A stretch of DNA of 18,049 nucleotides, taken from Acidimicrobiia bacterium. Its GTDB lineage: Bacteria > Actinomycetota > Acidimicrobiia > Acidimicrobiales > Hopanoidiivorantaceae. A program made the translations under genes and the position numbers. Every line of letters begins with the position of its first letter. Position 1 is the stretch's first letter. This document shows positions 5,955 to 14,334 of the stretch, piece after piece. Under the pieces are notes generated by a model. The model made no database searches and was not told the origin of the DNA. It saw nothing but the letters and a program-made list of their open reading frames with translations. The DNA is taken from positions 1 through 18,049 of the forward strand of contig JAHRAM010000115.1 of the NCBI GenBank assembly GCA_020027305.1, in the 5' to 3' direction.

Positions 5955-7460
5955 ATGCTTGCCACAATTTGCTTTCTTGCACGAACCATCGGCAGGCTTT
6001 CTCGTCTCTTTGGGCGTGGTGGTGGAACTAGCCTGCCTGGAAAAATTGCACTTCGCCTCTATCCTTCCATTGCTAGTGAACTCACAAGTGGAAAATATGT
6101 GATTCTAATTTCAGCAACAAATGGAAAGACTACGACCACAAATCTTCTTGCGGGCATTTTAACTGAGGCTGGAAATGATGTGGTAACAAATTCTGAGGGT
6201 GCGAATTTGATGTCGGGTATTGTTACAGCGCTTTTAAAAAGACAAAATAAGAAAAAGAGTGGCAGTGGGGCAAGTCAAACTTCAGGTGAAAAATTTGCAA
6301 TTTTAGAGGTGGATGAAGCTGTATTGCCTATCGCTATTGATTCCCTGTCGCCCAAACTAATTGTGCTTGGAAATTTGTTTCGCGACCAATTAGATCGCTA
6401 TGGAGAAGTTGAACTTCTTGTTTCTAGCTGGCAAGAACAAATTCCAAGCGGGCGAACCATGCCAAAGATTGTTGCCAATGCCGATGATCCGCTTATTATT
6501 TCTGCCCTGCTTCCAAAATTGAAAAATCTTAATGAAAAAGAAAAGATACCGCAAAAGATTTTTTTCTACGGGCTTGAAGATAAAAGCATTGGAAGAGTTG
6601 AGCCACCCCTTATTTATGATTCATATGGCTGTAGAGAGTGCAACACGACGTTGAGTTATGAATTTTATAGCGTTGGTCACCTAGGAAAATGGAGTTGTGA
6701 TAAATGCGGGTTAGAAAATTGCCCGTGGAACCGCCCTACGCCTGATTTTCAAATTACAAAAGCGACAACTAGTGGCATCGAGGGGGTCAGCCTTGAAATT
6801 GCTTCTAAGCACCCAGATTTTTCTGAGCCATTACACATCACCGCCCCATTGCCAGGATTGCACAATATATATAATGTGGCCGCTGCTTCATCTGCTGCCC
6901 TAGCTCTTAACAGCGAATCAGTAAGCATTACACCTCAACACATAGAAAGCGCTTTAAAGAACGCTCCCCGCCGATTTGGACGATTTGAAGAAATCAACAC
7001 AGAGGATGGAAAATCTATCTTGCTTGTGCTTGCCAAAAACCCTGCTAGTGCAAATGAAAATCTACACACCATCTCTCAGTTCAACTCTAGAGAATTAACA
7101 AATGGCAACCCCAACAATGCCAACTTAAATTTCTTGGCTGTGTTGAACGATAAAATCGCAGATGGAAAAGATACCTCATGGATTTGGGATGTTGATTATG
7201 AAATGTTAATCCCTTCCTTGAGTTCCATTTGTGTTTCAGGTACCCGCGCAGGAGAACTTGCCCTCCGCTTTCAATATGGTGGGCTACCCGAAGAAAAAAT
7301 TACACTAGAACAAAATTTGAAAACTGCTTTTCAAATGTGTCTCAAAAACACAGCAGCTGGCGAACGACTTATTGTATTGGTCACCTATACTGCCTTGCTT
7401 GAGCTATATGATATCGCACACGAAATGAACCTAGTAGAACCATATTGGAAAAAGAACTGA
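5955..7460 (+). CDS. murT: Lipid II isoglutaminyl synthase, MurT subunit
   Basis: MurT is the Mur-ligase-like half of the MurT/GatD amidotransferase. It activates the D-Glu carboxylate of the peptidoglycan stem so that ammonia from GatD makes D-isoglutamine. The 501 residues show an ATP-binding loop SATNGKTTTT (53-62), NSEGANLMSG, a Mur-ligase central domain with LGNLFRDQLDRYGE, and a four-Cys zinc ribbon (Cys226, 229, 248, 251). The C-terminal DUF1727 domain carries NDKIADGKDTSWIWD (398-412), the acidic motif of the family. Polar loops (about 94-112, 190-200 and 376-392) look expanded. It is translationally coupled to gatD through an overlapping TGATG. It implies a Gram-positive-type wall. 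Confidence 0.95.
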   Translation: MLATICFLARTIGRLSRLFGRGGGTSLPGKIALRLYPSIASELTSGKYVILISATNGKTTTTNLLAGILTEAGNDVVTNSEGANLMSGIVTALLKRQNKKKSGSGASQTSGEKFAILEVDEAVLPIAIDSLSPKLIVLGNLFRDQLDRYGEVELLVSSWQEQIPSGRTMPKIVANADDPLIISALLPKLKNLNEKEKIPQKIFFYGLEDKSIGRVEPPLIYDSYGCRECNTTLSYEFYSVGHLGKWSCDKCGLENCPWNRPTPDFQITKATTSGIEGVSLEIASKHPDFSEPLHITAPLPGLHNIYNVAAASSAALALNSESVSITPQHIESALKNAPRRFGRFEEINTEDGKSILLVLAKNPASANENLHTISQFNSRELTNGNPNNANLNFLAVLNDKIADGKDTSWIWDVDYEMLIPSLSSICVSGTRAGELALRFQYGGLPEEKITLEQNLKTAFQMCLKNTAAGERLIVLVTYTALLELYDIAHEMNLVEPYWKKN

Positions 7461-8302
7461 TGGCTTCAGATAAAACGCAAACATTGAAGGTGTGCCATCT
7501 CTACCCGAATGAAATGAACACATACGCCGACAGGGGAAATATTGCTGTCTTAAAACGTCGCCTAGAATGGCGTGGATTTAACTTTGCACTAGAAGAATTT
7601 GAGATTGGAGACGCCCTAACTGATGCCACTGAATTTGATTTATTTTATATGGGGGGTGGGCAAGACATCAATCAAATTCAAGTGGCAAAAGATTTGGCAG
7701 AAACGAAAGCTCAGGCGCTTCACGATGCTTTGCTAGGCAAGGCTGACACTCCTCATTCCATTCCTCCTGTTGGGTTGTTTGTATGTGGTGGCTATCAATT
7801 GGCAGGGCATTTTTACAATATTTACGACCAGCAATTAAGAGGCATTGGGGTTCTTGGAGTTCACACCATTCAAAACGAATCTCACCACAACCAACGTCTC
7901 ACGGGCACTATTAAAATCAAAACAGAATTGCCTACTTCTACATCGCAAAGCTCTCAAAACATTCCGCTTGAAATTGTTGGATATGAAAACCATGCTGGCA
8001 GAACCCAAATAATCGATATGTCTCTAGCTGATGAAGAACATACTGAATATAAAGAGAGTGCTTCTAAATCTTTTGGGGAAGTTCTTGTCGGGCATGGAAA
8101 TAATGGGGCAGATGGAACAGAGGGGGCAATAACTGCCCGAACCATTGGCACATATATTCATGGCCCGCTCCTTCCTAAAAATCCAGAGTTGGCGGATTTG
8201 CTAATTGCGTGGGGGTTGGAACACCGCTATGGGGCTAAAGCACAAGAATTGGCCTCCTTAAACAATTCTTTTGCTGAAGTTGCCCGAGCAGAAATTTCTT
8301 AA
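7460..8302 (+). CDS. gatD: Lipid II isoglutaminyl synthase, glutaminase subunit GatD
   Basis: GatD is the class I glutamine amidotransferase that supplies ammonia to MurT. The nucleophile is Cys109 in GLFVCGGYQLAG, and the partner histidine is His234 in TYIHGPLLPKNP. YADRGNIAVLKRRLEWRG near the N-terminus, YMGGGQDINQ, and GYENHAGRT are family signatures. I start it at the ATG at 7460, which overlaps the murT stop as TGATG; a TTG at 7445 would add five residues and is less likely. At 280 residues it is longer than typical GatD, because of Ser/Thr/Glu-rich loops at about 155-168 and 188-204. It forms an operon with murT and ends at a hairpin shared with cysC. Confidence 0.95.
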   Translation: MASDKTQTLKVCHLYPNEMNTYADRGNIAVLKRRLEWRGFNFALEEFEIGDALTDATEFDLFYMGGGQDINQIQVAKDLAETKAQALHDALLGKADTPHSIPPVGLFVCGGYQLAGHFYNIYDQQLRGIGVLGVHTIQNESHHNQRLTGTIKIKTELPTSTSQSSQNIPLEIVGYENHAGRTQIIDMSLADEEHTEYKESASKSFGEVLVGHGNNGADGTEGAITARTIGTYIHGPLLPKNPELADLLIAWGLEHRYGAKAQELASLNNSFAEVARAEIS

Positions 8303-8322
8303 TTGCTTGCCAACTTATCGTT

Positions 8323-8348
8323 AAAAAACTGCCTGCTATAAGTTTTTT
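8323..8348. terminator. Bidirectional A/T hairpin terminator between gatD and cysC
   Basis: AAAAAACT, a 10-base loop, then AGTTTTTT: a perfect 8-bp stem between two convergent genes. On either strand the 3' arm supplies the T-run, so it can act in both directions. The stem is A/T-heavy and therefore weak. Confidence 0.55.
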
Positions 8349-8362
8349 GCTTATAAATCTTT

Positions 8363-8989
8363 TTAACTAGTTAACTGTTGAAAGGACTCAATAACAATTT
8401 TTGCCTGAGTTTTTTCATCGCCATCTTCTGGGCGAAGGATGAGTTCAGGATTTTCTGGTGTTTCATAAGGATCATCTACCCCCGTAAAGCCCTTTATTTC
8501 ACCAGCTTTGGCTTTGGCATACATCCCTTTTGGGTCTCGTTTCATACAAATATCAATAGGGGTATCAATAAAGACTTCCATAAATGGAATCTGTGCGGCG
8601 TTGTGTAAATCTCTCGCTAGTTGGCGAGCATTTTTGTATGGGCTAATTAGGGGCACCAATGCCACACACCCAGAATCTGCCATCAAGCGAGCCACCTGTG
8701 CAACACGGCGCACATTTTCATCTCTGTCAGCAGGAGAAAACCCTAAATCGGAATTTAGCCCGTGACGTAAATTGTCGCCATCTAACACATAGGAAACCCT
8801 TCCCTCTTTCACCAGCAACTCTTCAACTGCCATTGCCACACTAGATTTTCCTGAACCAGACAAACCAGTGAACCAAATGCACCCACCTTTTTGGTTAAGG
8901 CTCTTCCAGCGGGCAGCCCTTTCTAGATTTGTCTCATGCCAAACAACAGCGCTATCTTTTTTAGCTGGCTCGTTTGTGGTTTCTGACAT
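8363..8989 (-). CDS. cysC: Adenylylsulfate (APS) kinase
   Basis: CysC phosphorylates APS to PAPS using ATP. The 208 residues show a P-loop GLSGSGKS (42-49), LDGDNLRHGLN, GFSPADRDENVRR for APS binding, the conserved serine in PLISPY (Ser116), and the lid KAGEIKGFTGVDDPYE. The N-terminal 30 residues are polar and include the WHETNLERAARW segment common to free-standing APS kinases. It starts three bases after cysN and is the last gene of the cysDNC operon. It is a separate protein here, not fused to CysN as in some actinomycetes. Confidence 0.96.
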   Translation of the reverse strand: MSETTNEPAKKDSAVVWHETNLERAARWKSLNQKGGCIWFTGLSGSGKSSVAMAVEELLVKEGRVSYVLDGDNLRHGLNSDLGFSPADRDENVRRVAQVARLMADSGCVALVPLISPYKNARQLARDLHNAAQIPFMEVFIDTPIDICMKRDPKGMYAKAKAGEIKGFTGVDDPYETPENPELILRPEDGDEKTQAKIVIESFQQLTS

Positions 8990-8992
8990 GAG

Positions 8993-10315
8993 CTATTTGC
9001 GAATCATCCCTGCTGCAACTGTTCGATTGTTTGATTCATCGACCAAAATAAAACTTCCAGTTGCGCGATTTCTTTGGTATTCATCAACAAAAATAGGTGC
9101 TGTGGCGCGAAGTTGAATCCTCCCAATGTCATTGAGCTTGAGAGCAGTAACATCTTCTTGGCGATGGAGTGTGTTTACATCTAGGCGATAATTTAAATCA
9201 ATTGCTTTGGCACGCACCCACTTAGTTGTATGTTTGAAAGCATAAGTTTTTCCCAGCGAAAAATTGCTGTCGGAATCCATCCAGCAAATCATTGCATCAA
9301 TGTCTTGAACTATATTAGGTTGGTTGTTTGGGCGGCAAATCATATCGCCTCTTGACACATCTAAATCGTCTGCCAAAGATATTGTAACTGACATTGGGGA
9401 AAAAGCTTCTTCGACTTTTCCTCCTTTGATATTTGCGCTTTCCGCACCTTCATCTTTACCTTCATTGTCTATGTGGTTTTCTAGCTCGATGTCATTTTCT
9501 GGGCTTCGAATTTCAGAAATGGTGGTGGTGAAACCTGATGGCAAAATCATTACCTCGTCACCCACCTTAAACACACCGCTAGCAATTTGACCTCCATATC
9601 CACGATAGTCGTGGTGTTTATCACTTCTTGGACGAAGCACATATTGAACAGGGAATCTAGCATCTACTAAGTTTCGGTCAGATGCAATATGTAGTTCGTC
9701 TAAATGATGCAGTAAGGATGGCCCCTCATACCAGTTCATTGTTTCTGACCTGTTAACGACATTATCGCCATGAAGTGCAGAAATGGGGATTACAGTTAGG
9801 TCAGCGATGTTTAACCGAGTTGCAAATTCACGAAATTCTGCTTTCACAGCTTCAAACGCCTCTTTGTCATAATCCACTAAATCCATTTTGTTCACACATA
9901 GAGTGAGATGTGGAACACCTAGCATTGAGGATAGAAAGGCATGACGTTTGGATTGCTCAAGCACACCATTCCTAACGTCTACTAGCACTAGTGCTAAATC
10001 AGCTGTTGAGGCACCAGTCACCATATTTCTTGTGTATTGAATATGTCCAGGAGTATCTGCGATAATGAACTTGCGGTTTTGGGTGGCAAAATATCTGTAT
10101 GCCACATCAATGGTGATGCCCTGTTCTCGCTCAGCACGTAAGCCATCGGTTATAAGGGCAAGGTTGATATTTTCTTCGCCCATTCTTATAGAAGCCAGCT
10201 CAGCCGCTTCTAGCTGGTCTTCAAAAAGAGTTTTGGAATCATAGAGCAATCGCCCAATGAGCGTGGACTTTCCATCATCTACTGAGCCAGCTGTTGCTAG
10301 TCTGAGGATTTCCAT
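8993..10315 (-). CDS. cysN: Sulfate adenylyltransferase subunit 1 (GTPase)
   Basis: CysN is the GTPase that drives APS synthesis by CysD. Its 440 residues include G1 GSVDDGKS (10-17), G3 DTPGH (87-91), G4 NKMD (142-145), G5 SAL, and EF-Tu-like beta-barrel domains with SRGDMI and a C-terminal GRIQLRATAPIF. Between SPE and VEEAFSPMSVT (about 272-300) sits an acidic insertion of roughly 27 residues, where relatives have only a short turn. The start codon directly follows the cysD stop (TAAATG), so the two subunits are translated in tandem. It is cytoplasmic and part of the CysDN heterodimer. Confidence 0.96.
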   Translation of the reverse strand: MEILRLATAGSVDDGKSTLIGRLLYDSKTLFEDQLEAAELASIRMGEENINLALITDGLRAEREQGITIDVAYRYFATQNRKFIIADTPGHIQYTRNMVTGASTADLALVLVDVRNGVLEQSKRHAFLSSMLGVPHLTLCVNKMDLVDYDKEAFEAVKAEFREFATRLNIADLTVIPISALHGDNVVNRSETMNWYEGPSLLHHLDELHIASDRNLVDARFPVQYVLRPRSDKHHDYRGYGGQIASGVFKVGDEVMILPSGFTTTISEIRSPENDIELENHIDNEGKDEGAESANIKGGKVEEAFSPMSVTISLADDLDVSRGDMICRPNNQPNIVQDIDAMICWMDSDSNFSLGKTYAFKHTTKWVRAKAIDLNYRLDVNTLHRQEDVTALKLNDIGRIQLRATAPIFVDEYQRNRATGSFILVDESNNRTVAAGMIRK

Positions 10316-11221
10316 TTAGAAATAGCCTTCCTTTTTTCGGTCTTCCATAGCAGCCTCTGAAAATTTGTCATCGGCTCGAGTGGCGCCCCTCTCAGTGATT
10401 CTTGTGGCAGCTACTTCTAAAATGATGTCGTCAACGGTTTTGGCAGCTGACTCCACAGCACCCGTACAAGTTGCATCCCCTATCGTGCGATACCTAACTT
10501 GTGCCTCAAACGATTCTTCGGTGTCTAAAAGTTCTACAAATGGGGATACCGCAAGCAACATTGAATCGCGTTCAAAAACTTCGCGGCGATGGGCATAATA
10601 AATGTTTGGAAGTTCAATGTTTTCTAGTTTGACATATTCCCAAATATCTAGCTCTGTCCAATTAGAGATTGGGAAAACACGAATGTGCTCGCCTTTTTTA
10701 TGCTTGCCGTTGTAGAGGCTCCAAAGCTCGGGGCGCTGATTTTTTGGATCCCACTGCCCAAATTCATCCCTAAATGAAAATACCCGCTCTTTGGCACGCG
10801 CTTTTTCTTCATCTCTTCGGCCTCCGCCAAAAACTGCATCAAACCCATTTTTTTCAATGGCGTTTAAAAGGGTTTTAGTTTGGAGGCGATTTCTGCTGGT
10901 GTTTGGGCCTGGCTCTTCTACAACTAAGCCAGTGTCAATAGCTTCTTGAACTGAAGCAACCACTAGGCGAATGTTTTTTTCTTTCACTAGGCGGTCGCGA
11001 AACTCTATTACTTCTGAGAAATTGTGCCCTGTGTCAACGTGCATTATTTCAAAAGGCAAGTTACAAGGCCAGAAGGCCTTGAATGCTAGATGTAGCATCA
11101 CGAGCGAATCTTTTCCGCCTGAGCACAGCAACACTGGTCGCTCAAACTCAGCAGCTACTTCACGAATGATGTGAATTGACTCTGCTTCAAGCGCTCGTAG
11201 GTGAGACATCTCGTATGACAT
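10316..11221 (-). CDS. cysD: Sulfate adenylyltransferase subunit 2
   Basis: CysD is the PP-loop ATP pyrophosphatase subunit that adenylylates sulfate to APS. The 301-residue protein shows the PP-loop SGGKDS (34-39), FWPCNLPFEIMHVDTGHNF, GRRDEEKARAKER, SNWTELDIWEYV and RYRTIGDATCTGAV. The SGGKDS form, instead of the enterobacterial SIGKDS, is the one I associate with actinobacterial and rhizobial homologues. The ATG at 11221 is preceded by TGCTAAAAT, an extended -10 seven bases away, with no Shine-Dalgarno; a second in-frame ATG lies at 11209. It is first in the cysDNC operon and divergent from cysQ. Confidence 0.96.
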   Translation of the reverse strand: MSYEMSHLRALEAESIHIIREVAAEFERPVLLCSGGKDSLVMLHLAFKAFWPCNLPFEIMHVDTGHNFSEVIEFRDRLVKEKNIRLVVASVQEAIDTGLVVEEPGPNTSRNRLQTKTLLNAIEKNGFDAVFGGGRRDEEKARAKERVFSFRDEFGQWDPKNQRPELWSLYNGKHKKGEHIRVFPISNWTELDIWEYVKLENIELPNIYYAHRREVFERDSMLLAVSPFVELLDTEESFEAQVRYRTIGDATCTGAVESAAKTVDDIILEVAATRITERGATRADDKFSEAAMEDRKKEGYF

Positions 11222-11228
11222 AGTTTTA

Positions 11229-11237
11229 ATTTTAGCA
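11229..11237 (-). promoter_or_regulatory. Candidate extended -10 of cysD (leaderless start)
   Basis: TGCTAAAAT on the minus strand, seven bases before the cysD ATG. The TG one base upstream of the hexamer fits an extended -10, which can work without a good -35. Confidence 0.5.
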
Positions 11238-11266
11238 ACTTGTTCATAAATATGACCAATTCACTC

Positions 11267-11276
11267 AGGAATTCCT
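11267..11276. promoter_or_regulatory. Palindrome in the cysD-cysQ divergent promoter region
   Basis: AGGAATTCCT, a perfect 10-bp palindrome, lies 32 bases upstream of the cysD -10 hexamer and about 50 bases upstream of the cysQ -10. It is a possible operator; a palindrome of this length can arise by chance. Confidence 0.25.
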
Positions 11277-11327
11277 TTACATTTTGCCACGCAACTCGAA
11301 CATCACCAGTCAAGACGCAAACAGCAT

Positions 11328-11333
11328 TAGAAT
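11328..11333 (+). promoter_or_regulatory. Candidate -10 box of cysQ (leaderless start)
   Basis: TAGAAT ends seven bases before the ATG at 11341. This supports that ATG over the upstream TTG at 11284, which would put the -10 inside the gene. Confidence 0.4.
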
Positions 11334-11340
11334 TAAAAGG

Positions 11341-12105
11341 ATGAATGACCACCAGCTTGCTGCCGATTTAGCCGTTAAAACTGGTGAGCTTTTAATTGAT
11401 GTTAGAAATGAGTTGGTGAAAAAGGGCACGCACCCATGGATGCTAAAAGATTCTGGCGATTATTATGCGCATCAATACATCCTCCAAACATTAAATGAAG
11501 CGCGCCCAGGCGATGCAGTGCTTTCTGAAGAGGGCGTTCAAGGAGATTTCTCACAGCAGAAGCGGGTATGGATTGTTGACCCCCTAGATGGAACACGCGA
11601 GTTTGGAGAATTTCCAAGAGATGACTGGGCAGTTCATATTGCATTGGTTGAAGATGGAGAGTTGATTGTGGGGGCGGTTTCTATTCCAGCTAGAAATCAA
11701 ATATTTGTGACGCCTGACCCAACCCCTCCCCCATCATTTAATGTGAAAACAAAAACCCTCAAAATCGCAATAAGCCGTTCACGACCAGGGCAAGCTGTTT
11801 ATGTTTTACACAATGCACTGGGCGGCGAATATGAATTTGAGTTTTTGCCGATGGGGTCAGCTGGGGTGAAAACGATGGCTGTGGTTGAAGGGCACGCAGA
11901 TATCTATGCACACTCTGGTGGGCAAAACGAATGGGATTCAGCAGCGCCCGTTGCGATTGCGAGGGCGGCAGGGTTATGGACTTCCCACTTGAATGGGGAT
12001 GACCTTATCTATAATCGCCCCGACCCTTTTGTTCAAAACCTGATAATTTGTCGAGCTGAATTGTCTGAGCAATGTCTGTCGGCATTTCAGTTGGCTGGCT
12101 ATTAA
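11341..12105 (+). CDS. cysQ: 3'(2'),5'-bisphosphate nucleotidase CysQ (inositol monophosphatase family)
   Basis: CysQ hydrolyses PAP to AMP, clearing the by-product of PAPS use. Its 254 residues carry the family's metal-binding triad: SEEG (Glu63/64), DPLDGT (80-85) and EWDSAAP (Asp199). The GGQNEWDSAAPVAIARAAG segment and the following NRPDP are close to what I recall of actinobacterial CysQ. I start it at ATG 11341; the in-frame TTG at 11284 would add 19 residues with no family support. It is divergent from cysDNC, which fits the role, and only 48 bases before the VanW gene. Activity on inositol or fructose phosphates cannot be excluded. Confidence 0.88.
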   Translation: MNDHQLAADLAVKTGELLIDVRNELVKKGTHPWMLKDSGDYYAHQYILQTLNEARPGDAVLSEEGVQGDFSQQKRVWIVDPLDGTREFGEFPRDDWAVHIALVEDGELIVGAVSIPARNQIFVTPDPTPPPSFNVKTKTLKIAISRSRPGQAVYVLHNALGGEYEFEFLPMGSAGVKTMAVVEGHADIYAHSGGQNEWDSAAPVAIARAAGLWTSHLNGDDLIYNRPDPFVQNLIICRAELSEQCLSAFQLAGY

Positions 12106-12153
12106 AGTTTTTACTCGCACACATAGGCCTTTCCTTTCAACATATATATAAAA

Positions 12154-14256
12154 ATGGCAAAAAAACGACTTGGCAACTGGAATCAGCCTCTCAGCTTTTG
12201 GCTGCAGCCAATAAAATATTCTCGCTTTCAGTTGGGAAAACTTTTTAAGGGGCTTCACAGTGGGTTGATGCAGGTCATAAGAATTTGGGAATGGAAAAAA
12301 TTAACAAAAGGGATACTGGGTGGAATTGTTGCTCTAGTTTTTATCTGGATAATTGCATTCGCTTTCTTTAGCCCCAGCAATTCTTCTGCTAGAAATATTG
12401 AGCTTGTTTTCATTAAAGAAGGCACAGTGCAAGATGTTGTTCAAGTTGGCAGATTGGGCCGTCAAGATATTGAAAAGAAGATAGCTACGCTTGCATCGAC
12501 CATATCCAGTCAGCAAGTTGAACTTTTAATTCCTAAATCAAAAAGCGATTTAGAAAGTGTGTCTCAAAACAATGTGGCACAAGATGAAGTGCTAACTCAA
12601 GCAATAAGTTTTACCGTAAAAGAACTGGGAATTGAAGTAGATATAGATGCCACGACTGATGCTGTGTTGGCCGAGCGGAAAAAGGGAAACTTTTTTTCAC
12701 GGCTTATATCTTGGAGTGGTGCATTTTTTAATACTAGGCAGGTAGAAGTTAAATATATTGTCAAAGAACCACAAACTTCTATTGTTGAGGAACGACTGCA
12801 ATCTCAGTTGCCTATAATCATAGCCCAGCCAGTGTCAGCTAGTTTTTCTCAAGTTAGCAGTTCAAGCGAACTCAGCCTAAAGGCAGAAATCCTTGGTTCA
12901 CAAATTGATGCTTTTGGATTTGCTAATGCTGCTCATTCACTTGTCAGCCTTGACTTTCCAGACAAGATAGAAGTGCGTCCTACCACGCTTTATCCCCGAA
13001 TTAGAAGTCCGCAAATGAGAAATGCCATTGATCGTGCCAATTCTCAAACAGCAGTAGGGCTAGATGTAGTGGTTGTTGGTCGCAATTTAAAAGAGGAGCG
13101 AGACTTTAGAGAAGTTAGGCGAATGCCCCCAGAAACTTATCGAACAACTTTTGAATATGGTGTCAATGAAATAACTGGGCTTATTTCTACACAATTGAAT
13201 ACAGACAGCTTACAGCGAAACATTGACTTGCTTTTTACTGGTTTTGTGGTTGAAGCAGCTCATCCTGTTTTTCAAGTCAGCGATGACAACATTCCAAGTT
13301 TTAGAGTTGAAGGGAAAAATCTAGGGTGCTGTGAACAGATTGCAGAAGCACAAATGCGCGAGTTGCTAGAAGGCAAGACACTTCTCACTTTAGGAACGAG
13401 AGAGCTTTCAGCAGATGCCATTGTAAATTTTGAACGGCTAGGCATTCAAGAAGAGATTGGGTCGTTTTCCATTGAACTACCGAAAGACAATATATTTGAA
13501 TTGCAGGCACAGCGAGAAAATGACGAGCCTGATGGCGTGGAAGAAAGTGATGACAAGACAGACAACGAGAAAATAGTTGAAAACATTAAGGTGGTAGCAG
13601 GTCTTATTAAAGGTACGGTGATTTTGCCTGGGGATAGTTGGTCGCTCAACACCCACATTGGTGAGCCAACTAAAGAAAAGGGATTTTTAGAGGCGCCTTT
13701 TCCATTTCAGACAGGAAAGGAAAATGTAATCGGTGGTGGAATCGAACAGGTTGCAAGCACGCTTTTTAATGTAGCGGTTGCTTCTGGGATGGATGTTCCC
13801 GCCCATCAATCTCTGCCTGTCTATGACAGCGCTTACCCTTATGGATTAGATGCTCTGGTTTCTTGGCCAACCCCAAACCTAATTATTTCAAACCCTACCC
13901 CCTTTGGCATTTTAATCTGGGCAGAGGTTAGCGACACCGAGTTAACCATTGACCTCTATAGCACGAAATATTATAAAAGGGTCGTGTTTGGCCCGACCAC
14001 CCAAACATTTCAAGGGCAATGTGCAAATGTGAGGGTTGGAAGAGCAAAATGGGATTTTAACGACAAACGGCTGGTTGATTTTTATTATTCGTTTTATTTT
14101 CCCAATTTTGGCTTAGGGTGTGGGATTTTGCGAACTCAGCCTACAATTGATAGCGAGGAAGCAGAAACTGAAGATAATGAAAACAGCCCTGAGATAGAAG
14201 CAGATAACGTTGGGGATGGCGCTGGAAATGATATAGATAACACGACTGAGAATTAA
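12154..14256 (+). CDS. Membrane-anchored VanW-domain protein
   Basis: This 700-residue protein has a cytoplasmic basic N-terminus, one membrane segment (about 53-72), a long extracytoplasmic region, and a VanW domain at about 477-615. The middle part (about 80-440) resembles the repeated peptidoglycan-binding-like modules that precede VanW in Gram-positive proteins. In the VanW signature the usual GGG(I/V)CQ reads GGGIEQ (527-532), with Glu531 in place of Cys; actinobacterial relatives often lack the Cys too. Acidic low-complexity stretches lie before the domain (about 453-474) and at the C-terminus (667-700). The family's biochemistry is unsettled; a wall-related role is likely. TATATA lies just before the ATG and no Shine-Dalgarno is seen. 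Confidence 0.88.
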   Translation: MAKKRLGNWNQPLSFWLQPIKYSRFQLGKLFKGLHSGLMQVIRIWEWKKLTKGILGGIVALVFIWIIAFAFFSPSNSSARNIELVFIKEGTVQDVVQVGRLGRQDIEKKIATLASTISSQQVELLIPKSKSDLESVSQNNVAQDEVLTQAISFTVKELGIEVDIDATTDAVLAERKKGNFFSRLISWSGAFFNTRQVEVKYIVKEPQTSIVEERLQSQLPIIIAQPVSASFSQVSSSSELSLKAEILGSQIDAFGFANAAHSLVSLDFPDKIEVRPTTLYPRIRSPQMRNAIDRANSQTAVGLDVVVVGRNLKEERDFREVRRMPPETYRTTFEYGVNEITGLISTQLNTDSLQRNIDLLFTGFVVEAAHPVFQVSDDNIPSFRVEGKNLGCCEQIAEAQMRELLEGKTLLTLGTRELSADAIVNFERLGIQEEIGSFSIELPKDNIFELQAQRENDEPDGVEESDDKTDNEKIVENIKVVAGLIKGTVILPGDSWSLNTHIGEPTKEKGFLEAPFPFQTGKENVIGGGIEQVASTLFNVAVASGMDVPAHQSLPVYDSAYPYGLDALVSWPTPNLIISNPTPFGILIWAEVSDTELTIDLYSTKYYKRVVFGPTTQTFQGQCANVRVGRAKWDFNDKRLVDFYYSFYFPNFGLGCGILRTQPTIDSEEAETEDNENSPEIEADNVGDGAGNDIDNTTEN

Positions 14257-14334
14257 ACATAGAGCCGCAATTAAAAAATAACCAAGAATTGAGAAAGACA
14301 TCGAGAATTAGACACAACGAATACTACTAGAGCA
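14257..14334 (+). other. Purine-rich spacer between VanW and PAP2 genes
   Basis: A 78-base gap rich in A and G. GAGAATTA recurs (14247-14254, overlapping the VanW stop, and 14303-14310), with AGAATTGAG between. Its composition resembles the trpC-trpF spacer. No Shine-Dalgarno or clear -10 is seen for the PAP2 gene. Confidence 0.4.

Noticed and set aside
7445..7459. GatD starting at a TTG
   Set aside because: The TGATG overlap at 7458-7462 is a standard coupling arrangement, and family N-termini fit the ATG at 7460.
10042..10056. CysN G3 motif DTPGHIQ as a damaged motif (DTPGHEQ in enterobacteria)
   Set aside because: The residue after His is variable in CysN homologues; hydrophobic residues occur there, so it is probably normal.
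11284..11340. Longer CysQ from a TTG start
   Set aside because: The added 19 residues have no family counterpart, and the -10 box (11328-11333) lies within them.
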